Shown here in pieces: positions 56,110 to 64,000 of a stretch of 64,000 bases of DNA (position 1 is its first letter; the number at the start of each line of letters is the position of its first letter). The translations under genes and the position numbers were made by a program. Location: NCBI GenBank assembly GCA_963693365.1, contig CAVNZM010000001.1:21266001-21330000 (forward strand), in the 5' to 3' direction. The notes below the pieces were generated by a model. That model saw only the letters and a list, made by a program, of their open reading frames with translations, was not told the origin of the DNA and ran no database searches. This stretch comes from Amoebidium appalachense (Eukaryota; Ichthyosporea).

Positions 56110-56529
56110 ACCCCAGCTCCCGCCTAGTGATTTTTTTTCCCTGGGGGGGGGAAAGGGGGGGGAGAGGGGGGTGGGGGAGGTGGCGCTACAACCGGTGGCA
56201 CACAGACATGTGGACTCTACTATCTTCCAAGGCGTTGATGGCTTTGGGTGCACTGGGTTGGCACTAGCACACCCACGCAGGCCCTTAAACTATCTGTCAC
56301 ATGATTGGGTCGTGTAATCTCTGGCCGCCATAGCACATGCACACGCAAACTCCCCCATAGCACATGCAAACTCCCCCCCCCCCCCCCTCCCTCCCCCCCC
56401 CCTCCCCCCCCCCCCCCCTCCCCCCCCCCCCCCCTTTGGCGCCCCTTGCCCCCCCTTTTGTGGCCCCCTCCCTTACCTGGCCCTTGCGGTTCTACTTGAT
56501 GCACACATTGAGCAGTGCCCAAACTCAGG

Positions 56530-56562
<33 letters not shown>

Positions 56563-58217
56563 CTCACTGCAGTGCCACATGTGTGCACACACCACAAGAG
56601 TGCTTGGATGTGTGACCCACCCCAGGACTGCTTTGTTGCACGAGATGTTGAATCTACACGGTGTTACATCAACCGCTGTGTCAATCTGCCAGACAGAACA
56701 TAGCTGAATGATGCACCGCACACCCTCAACAAACGCACCCTCCCTCCCAGACACGCACACGGCTGCTGCATGTTGAAGTGGCTGTCTCGTATGCAGAGAG
56801 AGAGAGTGGTGGCTCCCGGTGGCTGGTGCCACCCTGGCCACACGGTATGGATTAAGAGGCTAAAAAAAAAAAAAAAAAAAAAAAAGTGATAAAGTCACAA
56901 CTTGGGCCGGGGTAGGCCCCGGGAGATCTCGAGGTGTGTGTGTGTGTGTGGGGGGGGGGGTGGTGGGGGGAGGGGGGAGGGTGGAGGGTAGGGTGCCCGG
57001 GGGATGGGGGAGGGGGTAGGAAGGGGGCAGAAGCAGGGCGGCAGCGGCAGCAGAGAGTGGGGGAGATGGGCGAGGGGGGGGGGGGGGGGGGAGGAGGGAT
57101 GGGCATCCCCTGCCCCCCCCACTGGCTTACCTCTGCCGCCTCCTCCCAGCTACCCAACTACCATCCCCCCCCCTCCCCCCCCCCCCCAATTTCTCAATGG
57201 GACCCGCCTTCCCCCTCGGTCCTTCTACCTAGGCTACTGAACCACCACCTCCCCCCCCCGGCCCCTCTCCCTCCCCGGCACACATACCCTTGTTGTTATT
57301 CAACACTGCCCTCCAGACATGGAAACTGTTTAAGTGTGCTGCTTATAGTTGGGGTCATGAGAATTTGCACAAGCCTTGGGCTTACAGCTGCCACCTCCTG
57401 TCTGTCTGTGGCTTATAGCTAAAACCTCGTAACGGGGTTGGGGGGGGGGGGGGGGAGGGGGGGAGGGGGGGGGGGGGGAGAGGGAGTTGGGGGGGGGGGG
57501 GGGGGAGGGGGCGGGGGGAAGAGGGAGTTGGGGGGGGGAGGGGGGACAAGGAATAGGGTTGGGGGTTGGAGGCTGTATTCATGGTTGGGTGGTGGGCTGC
57601 AGCGCTTGGGCTTGCAATAGGGTTAGGTGGCTCTATAGGTCATACTCGAAAGAGAAAGGAGGCAGTAGGGGAGTGGTTCTTCGCCCAATAGCAACGGAAA
57701 TGGGTGTATATTGGTGTGTGGGAGGTGGGGGGAGGGAGGAGGGGAGGGAGGGGGGATAGGTGGGGAGTGGTGGTGAGGAGGAGGGGGCTGGAGAAGTGGG
57801 GGGGGGGGGGGGGGGGAAGGGGGAGGAGGGGGGAGGGGTATGCGCACTGATTAGGCCCAAAGCTTTGTAAGTAACACCTTCATGCCATGTGACTCGTGAC
57901 GATGCCAGCAAGCACCTCATGTGGGGCAGGTGCCCACCATTCAAAGACTGCCCTTTGGGGGAAACACGTTTTAAGATGAAAAGGGGAGTGGTAAAAGAAG
58001 TGAACTGATATGAGGAATGTATCGGCCCAGAGGCAGGTGGTTGCTTGGACGTGCACAGTCGTACACTTCATCTGTTCAGTCCCCCTCAGGCCCTCCTCCT
58101 TACTTGCTTGGGCCCTGTGTTGCTGGGCTGGGTAGGGGTGATGATTTGGAACCAGCCCTTATATGGAGGCCCCATCATGGGAAGGGCTGGTGGGCAGGCA
58201 GGTGGAAGGGCTGAGAA

Positions 58218-58255
<38 letters not shown>

Positions 58256-59040
58256 GGGGGGGGGGGGAAAGAAAGGGGGGGATGAAGGAGAGGAGGGGGA
58301 AGGTGAGTGGGAAGAGGTAAGAGAAGGTTGGGTTGGGGTAAGGGGGGGGGGGGGGGGAGGGGCTGTGCAGGAATACTGGTGCAATGGTCGCATGGTTGTT
58401 AATCGACAAGGCACAAGCATGGAAAGAGCCAATAGGAATAGGTCAGGTGCATATGGCCACAACACCAATCAAATTTGGCGATGATACCAATCTCCCATTG
58501 TGATTGGCTGACACCCTGGCCCAATAGCTAAAGTGCGGCTGAAAATCAGTGATTGGACCAGCACAAACGAATAAGCCGCCTGTGTGCGTGTCTGCGGTAG
58601 GGACATGGTGCATATAATAGTTCATGTGAGTGTGTGAAGTAGAAACGTGTGCGTAGATCTGTGTTAGGTAGCCACATGGGGCATGTGTGTGTTGATATGT
58701 GGGACAAAGATGTGTAGAGCCGTGTGTGTGAGGTAGGCATGTAGTGCATTCGTGTGTGAGGTAAGGATATAGTGTATGTGTTTGTATGTTCTAGGTAGAT
58801 AGGTGGTGCCCACATGTATTTATGAGGTGGGCCTATGTGCATATATATGTGTATGGGACACTTGAACATACGAGGTTATGTGTGTATGAGGTGGGAATAG
58901 TGCACGGTATATGAGGATGGAGCATGTATGTACACGTGTCTGTGTGTTATGGGTATATGAGCACACATGTGCTTGTGACGTAGATATATGCGCATATATG
59001 TGTGTGGAGGGTAGGTATGTGGACATGTGTGTGGGGTCAC
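55261..59040. other. Homopolymer-rich intergenic DNA, no gene seen
   Basis: G runs at about 55519-55559, 55618-55663, 57438-57505 and 58218-58266; C runs at about 56067-56095 and 56374-56435; an A run at 56862-56885. The unique stretches between them carry CCAAT-rich patches (58440-58540) and a local repeat of ATCTTAATGGCGG (about 55934 and 55951). No exon could be supported on either strand. Confidence 0.55.
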
Positions 59041-59054
59041 GTAGCGCGCGTGAG

Positions 59055-59258
59055 CCTGTGTGTGTGAAAGATAGGCATATAGGCCACATGTGTGTGTGAA
59101 AGATAGGCATATAGGCCACATGTGTGTGTGAAAGATAGGCATATAGGCCACATGTGTGTGTGAAAGATAGGCATATAGGCCACATGTGTGTGTGAAAGAT
59201 AGGCATATAGGCCACATGTGTGTGTGAAAGATAGGCATATAGGCCACATGTGTGTGTG
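59055..59258. repeat. 32-bp minisatellite
   Basis: Six to seven near-perfect copies of TGTGTGTGAAAGATAGGCAT followed by ATAGGCCACATG. Open in all reverse frames as AYMPIFHTHMWP-type repeats, which are artefacts. Confidence 0.97.
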
Positions 59259-60254
59259 TGGTGTAGGCATTGTCTGATATGTGTTTCAGAGCAAAACATG
59301 GAGTGCATGTGTGTGGTAGGGTCTAGTCCTCTCCCCCAGCAGGCCCCCTCTTGTCCTTGGCAGCACACATGCACTCCAGCTTTAACCCTGCAAGTCCCCC
59401 CCCCCCCCCTCCCCCCTCTCCCGCCCCCCTCCCCCCTCCCCATCTACCGCTGCTCCCTCTTCTCCCCCCCTCCCCCCCCCCCCACCACGGTCACGTGCCC
59501 ACCCCCTACCCGCACTTACCTCCACACTCCTTAACCCTCACAGCTGCCGGGCCATTGCATCACTGCACCTCCCTATTTAGCAAGTACCCCTGGCCCCCGC
59601 CTCCCCTCCCCGCTCCAACCCTCCAACCCCTCCCACATTCACAATTTGCACCCCCTCCCCCCTCCATCCCCAGATCCTGTCTATCACAAGTACCCGCTCA
59701 CTCACGCTATGTACACACAACCATGTGCACCCATGCTGCTGGGGGTTAAGGCATGGGGCCACCAGATGACCAGGGGGGCACTTCAAACATGCACTGGCTG
59801 ACTCACGACAACAGGGCAACAGCAGCCCACCATCAGACTCGAGAGAGAAGGTCAACTTCATGCCTCTCTTCCCCTGCTCAGATGCACCCAAGCATGGGAT
59901 ACGGCCCACACCCACACGAGGACATCTAGACCGTGTGCCCTGGAAGGTCCAGGGGGCCCAATGCTACATAGGGACAAAAAGTGATAACCCCGGGACGGGT
60001 CCCGGAACGATTAATCTGAAATTCGTCGGTCTAATTGGGCCCACAAATACCTTTTAGAAATTTGAGCGGTTTGATTGGGACCGCAAATCCCTTTTTAAAT
60101 TTTTGGGTTATCACTAGTTCGCCAGATGATAAAACAGGATTTTGCCCCCCTCCCCCCCCACCCCCGCCCTCTTTCCGTGGTGACGGTTCAAGCAAACTGC
60201 GGCAGTGCTGTGTGTGTCTGTGTGTGTGTGTGTGGGGGGGGGGAGGGGGGTGGG
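59259..60254. other. C-rich intergenic DNA
   Basis: No supported gene. A 40-bp near-duplicate around GGTCTAATTGGGCCCACAAA and GGTTTGATTGGGACCGCAAA sits at 60030-60105. Confidence 0.5.
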
Positions 60255-60306
60255 GGGGGACGAAGATGTAATGTTTGCATTGGGGAGTGGAGGGAGGGGA
60301 CGGGGC

Positions 60307-60338
<32 letters not shown>

Positions 60339-60525
60339 ATTTGCACGAGCGGTGTGTTGCCCTTGCATGCTCAGTGGTTTTTTCTCTTCCCCGACGATGT
60401 TTCAAAAAGGATGTATCTTTTTTGTGGGGGGGGGAAGGGGAGGGGGGAGGGAGGGGGGAGGAAGGGGTGGAAGGGGGGGTGGGGGGTGGGGGGGCATGTG
60501 CGCTGTGTGTATGTGTGTGTGTGTG

Positions 60526-60561
<36 letters not shown>

Positions 60562-60583
60562 TGCACGTGTGTGCTTGTGCACA

Positions 60584-60650
<67 letters not shown>

Positions 60651-60722
60651 GTGTGTGTGTTGGGTGTGCGTGCATGTGTGTGTGTGTGTGTGTGTGTGCA
60701 CGTGTGTGCGTGTGCACACGTG

Positions 60723-60775
<53 letters not shown>

Positions 60776-61190
60776 CGTGTGTGTGTTGCGCATAAGTCGT
60801 TTGCTTGCGCGTGCGTGTGTGTTTGTGTGTGTGGGGTGGGGGGGAGTGGGGTTGGGGTGGGGGGGAGGGGGGGGGGGGAGGGGACGAAGATGCAAGGTTT
60901 GTATTGGGGGTGGGGGGGGGGGGAAGGGTGGAGAAGGGTGGAAAGACGCACACGAACGGTGTGTTGTACCCTTGCATACTCAGTGGTTGTTCTCTTCAAC
61001 GCCAACGATGTTTCCAAAAGAATGCGTCTTTTCTTTGAAGCTAGGGGGGGACACGTGTGCTGTGTGTGTGTGTGTGTGTGTGTGCGTGTGTTTGTGTGTG
61101 TACATGTGTGTGTGCCGCATATGTGTCGTGTGTGTGCTGGTGCATATATGTGTGTGTGCGCCGGGGGGGGGGGGGGGGGGGGGGGTGGAG
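60255..61190. repeat. Tandem duplication of ~630 bp with GT arrays
   Basis: The segment at about 60255-60430 (ACGAAGATGTAATGTTTGCA, then ACGAGCGGTGTGTTGCCC and GACGATGTTTC) recurs diverged at about 60885-61045. Each copy is followed by GT arrays. Confidence 0.8.
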
Positions 61191-61740
61191 GAGGGAGATG
61201 GGGGGCTATCTTGCATGAAAAGGTGGCTGTGGTAGGAATGTGTTAAACCTGGTGCCACTCCTATGGGTGAGCTTTTTAAGGCTTGTGTCGTAGGGTTTTT
61301 TTTTTTTTTTTGGAGGGGTAAGCCTGGGGGAGGGGACGAGGGGGGAGGAGGGTTGTAAAGCCTCAAATAACATCACACAAAAGGGCAAATAAAAGGCCCT
61401 TCAAATTTTGGGTGTGTCACGGTGTGTGTGTTTGTGTGACATGTCACGCCGGGGGGGGGGGGGGGGGGGGGGGGGGGGAGAGGGGGGGCAGTGGGGGAGG
61501 ATATTGAGACCCGTACATGCACACAGGGTGTTGAGGTGTGCACGTCGCGATGTGTGCTGGGGCATGTTGGATGGAAGGTTCGAGATGCAGGGGACCACCG
61601 GGCCAGCACGTGCTCTCCACGAGGCCATTTGGCCAATCAAACGAGGGAGCGTCATTGAGGTTTGGATTGTTCAGATGATGGATACCTGCACTTGCCGCAC
61701 CCCTTTCACGGTGTGGACCTTGGTGTTTAAGCACGTGTGC
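61191..61740. other. Unassigned segment between satellites
   Basis: Mixed sequence with a G run (61450-61479). A possible coding patch at 61591-61659 is discussed under rejected items. Confidence 0.4.
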
Positions 61741-61754
61741 GTGTGTATAGGACG

Positions 61755-61787
61755 TGGGGGGGGGGGGGAAGGGGGGTTGCACGTTGA

Positions 61788-61820
<33 letters not shown>

Positions 61821-61933
61821 GAGGGGGCGAGGGGGGTTTGCATGTCGAAGTGTGTGTGTGTGTGTGTGCGTGCGTGTGCGTGTGTGTGTAGGGAGGGGGG
61901 GGGGAGGGGGGGGGAGGGGCGGTTGCACGTTGA

Positions 61934-61976
<43 letters not shown>

Positions 61977-62004
61977 GAGGGGGCGAGGGGGGGTTTGCAT
62001 GTCG

Positions 62005-62038
<34 letters not shown>

Positions 62039-62098
62039 GAGAGGGGGGGAGGGGGGGGAGGGGGGTTTGTATGTCGAAGTGTGTGAGTGAGTGAGTGA

Positions 62099-62152
<54 letters not shown>

Positions 62153-62357
62153 GTGTAGGAGGGGGGGGGGAGGGGGGGGAGGGACGGTTGCACGTCAAAG
62201 TGTGTGTGTGTGTGTGTGTGTGTAGGAGGGGGGGGGGGGGGGGAGGGGGGCGAGGGGGGGTTTGCATGTCGAAGTGTGTGTGTGTGTGTGTGTGTGCGTG
62301 TGCGTGTGTGTGTAGGAGGGGGGGGGGGGAGGGGGGGAGGGGCGGTTGCACGTCGAA

Positions 62358-62392
<35 letters not shown>

Positions 62393-62431
62393 CGCGCGTG
62401 TGCGTGCGTGTGTGCGTGTGCATGTGTGTGT

Positions 62432-62469
<38 letters not shown>

Positions 62470-62490
62470 ACTTGTGCATGGTGTGTGTGC
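61755..62490. repeat. Higher-order satellite of GT, TAGGAGGGGG and a conserved 16-bp linker
   Basis: About eight units, each a G-rich block, then a linker GTTTGCATGTCGAAGTG or GTTGCACGTTGAATTG, then (GT)n ending TAGG. The linker is conserved while the flanking runs vary in length. Confidence 0.9.
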
Positions 62491-63182
62491 GCATTTGCGT
62501 ATTTGCTCTTGGGTGCTGTGTGTGCGTGTTCTTTTGCCCTAGCCCATTTCATTGACTCCATGCATGGGAATGGTCCACTTTTATTACCTCGTTGCTGCCG
62601 CTGTCAGTGCGGTGCCTTTAGTCGAGGGAGAAGTATTGCTGAGGGCCCGGGCGCCATCCTGCGTGCATGGACCAAACAACAATTGCGCCATTGACGTGCA
62701 CATTAAGTAACCTGAGCCCCCCCCCCCCCCCCCAAAAAAAAGGAAAGAAAGATATGAGTGCTTGCGCACACGTGAATGCAGTGTGTGTGTTGGTGGGGCA
62801 AGGGATGGGTGGATGTGGTTCGTGGGTGGTGGTTGTTGGGGGGGGGGGGGGTAGGTTTGGCTGGTGAAGGGCATGGATAGGTAGGACGGGTGGCTGTAGG
62901 TGTGTCGTTAACTTGCCTCGCTTTACTACAGCCAATACTGTGTGTGTGTGTGTGTGTGTGCATGCACACATTCGTGCACACACTGGCATGCATGTGGTCT
63001 GCGCATAATTGTGCACGTGTTTACTATCGACGCGTGTCCGCGATATTTGTGCATGACCCCCTCCCCCCCCCTTCTCATAGTTCCGGCACCCAAAAAACCA
63101 GAGGGGTGGCGGGTGTATTCTAGCCACTACACTGACCATACCTCACGCACCACATGCATGTATTATGTCATACTATACAACA
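62491..63182. other. Intergenic DNA downstream of the alginate-lyase gene
   Basis: No gene supported. A C/A tract (62719-62742), a G run (62839-62852) and a short GT run (62940-62960). Confidence 0.5.
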
Positions 63183-63188
63183 TTTATT
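63183..63188 (-). terminator. Candidate poly(A) signal of the alginate-lyase gene
   Basis: AATAAA on the minus strand, about 160 nt after the stop codon. Confidence 0.4.
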
Positions 63189-63346
63189 TACTTACTGACT
63201 TTGTATATACCGTGGATAGGGGGCCTGCCCCCCCACCCCAGCCCCTGCACAGCAGGGGCCGTACTTTCGTGCCCCAACCATCACACCTTCATCAACCATT
63301 CGTCTATTTCGCTACCTAATAAGGATATTGCACCTGCCAAATAAGG

Positions 63347-64000
63347 CTATTGCTGGCGGCTGACCGTTGGCAGGTCTGCCGGGTGGACCAGGCCCAGGTT
63401 CCAGAAGGGCTGGATGCCGTCATGGGCAAAGAACAGGGGCTTGGCGGCATACAGGTGAGTGGGCACCTCGTAGCCCGGCTTGGCCTTGGCCTGCACCAGG
63501 GAGGGATAGGCCACAGCCCCTGCATAGTAGAGGGGCAGCATGCGGTCCATGTCCTCCACCCCCTCCTGTATGTGCGCCCACGTGCCGTTGACCTGCGGCA
63601 CCCCAAACCTCAGGCCCCGCATGATGGGCGGGCTGCCGTCGTCCGTGGGGGGGTGGTGGCGGGTGAAAGCAAACAGGCCCACGCCGGCATGCTCGGCCAT
63701 GCGGCCCAGGGTTAGCCAGCCCTGCAGGGTGAACATGATGTAGTGCAGCGATGTGGGCCGCTCCATCTCGTGCGGCAGCGTGCCGTCCTCCCTAAACTGC
63801 GTGCAGATGCGGCTCTTGGCCCTCTCTGTGTGGTTCAGGTAGCGGGGGATGTCGCCCACAAAGGCGGCTATGGCGGCCATCTGCACGTCGTAGAACAGGC
63901 CGTGATTGTTGAAGCGGTAGTACTCGTCCAGCCCCTGCCTGCTCGTCAGGACGTACTCCCCAAAAGTCTCGAACCACTGCCTGAGCTGGCCCATCTCCCC
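63347..64000 (-). CDS. Alginate-lyase family protein (PF05426), partial, C-terminal ~217 aa
   Basis: Alginate lyases of this (alpha/alpha) toroid family cleave uronic-acid polysaccharides by beta-elimination, usually after secretion. The frame is open to the window edge and ends with TAG at 63347, so only the C-terminal part is visible. Counting from the internal ATG at 63994, YYRFNNHGLFYDVQMAAIA (about 25-43) holds the Asn-His pair (N30, H31). DGTLPHEMERPTSLHY (about 70-85) holds R79 and Y85. Their spacing matches the catalytic Asn-His/Arg/Tyr set of PL5 A1-III lyase, so the active site looks intact. The last part (HDGIQPFWNLGLVHPADL) is less familiar. No intron is seen in 650 bp. The true start and any signal peptide lie beyond the window; the polysaccharide substrate cannot be read from sequence. 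Confidence 0.88.
   Translation of the reverse strand, partial: GEMGQLRQWFETFGEYVLTSRQGLDEYYRFNNHGLFYDVQMAAIAAFVGDIPRYLNHTERAKSRICTQFREDGTLPHEMERPTSLHYIMFTLQGWLTLGRMAEHAGVGLFAFTRHHPPTDDGSPPIMRGLRFGVPQVNGTWAHIQEGVEDMDRMLPLYYAGAVAYPSLVQAKAKPGYEVPTHLYAAKPLFFAHDGIQPFWNLGLVHPADLPTVSRQQ

Noticed and set aside
61591-61659. Possible plus-strand exon with [10 protein letters not shown], resembling the WPI-x-HG-x-VE-x-W stretch of actin-related proteins
   Set aside because: It has acceptor- and donor-like ends, but only about ten residues are suggestive and no neighbouring exon with actin-fold motifs could be found within several kb on either side.

Overview
This window is nuclear DNA from a eukaryote with GC-rich exons, many introns, the standard genetic code and an extreme load of simple repeats: (GT)n/(CA)n arrays up to about 150 bp, G or C homopolymers up to about 45 bp, and more than a dozen minisatellites. 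Five protein genes can be read in full or nearly so, and a sixth runs off the right edge. The set (a TORC2 SIN1 subunit, a KANSL1/NSL1-type PEHE protein, PRPF19, a spherulin-4 protein and an alginate-lyase-fold protein) suggests a microbial eukaryote, perhaps a unicellular opisthokont or amoebozoan relative. The exact lineage cannot be settled from the sequence alone.

Layout. 1-1552: upstream DNA with a TATA box. 1553-12234 (+): SIN1, 16 exons, 485 aa. 12593-21253 (-): KANSL1-like, 9 exons, 848 aa, convergent with SIN1 and ending 358 bp from it. 21254-31716: mostly repeats, with one weak two-exon candidate gene at 23920-25518 (-). 31717-33357 (-): an intronless CAT/SLC7-type amino-acid transporter of 546 aa with a TATA box. 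33358-39858: AT-rich unique DNA, a 380-bp palindrome and satellites. 39859-45604 (-): spherulin-4 protein, 8 exons, 385 aa, with a predicted signal peptide and a probable GPI tail. 45605-49105: unassigned, including one ORF followed by a poly(A) run. 49106-53050 (-): PRPF19, 12 exons, 504 aa, the same length as human PRPF19. 53051-63346: repeats and nothing recognisable. 63347-64000 (-): C-terminal part of an alginate-lyase-family protein.

The exon models were built by matching reading phase across GT-AG junctions and by family similarity from memory. For each of the four spliced genes with a full model the exon lengths sum to a multiple of three. The genes do not form a pathway: they cover growth signalling (SIN1), chromatin acetylation (KANSL1), splicing and ubiquitylation (PRPF19), amino-acid uptake (CAT) and secreted or surface polysaccharide-related proteins (spherulin-4, alginate lyase).

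The most unusual feature is how repeats sit at exon edges. Several 5' splice sites lie inside (GT)n arrays, so the chosen GT decides the reading frame. Several minisatellites are built from an exon boundary itself, giving rows of decoy splice sites. A roughly 265-bp dispersed element, present in at least seven copies and usually next to a G or C homopolymer, is also notable.
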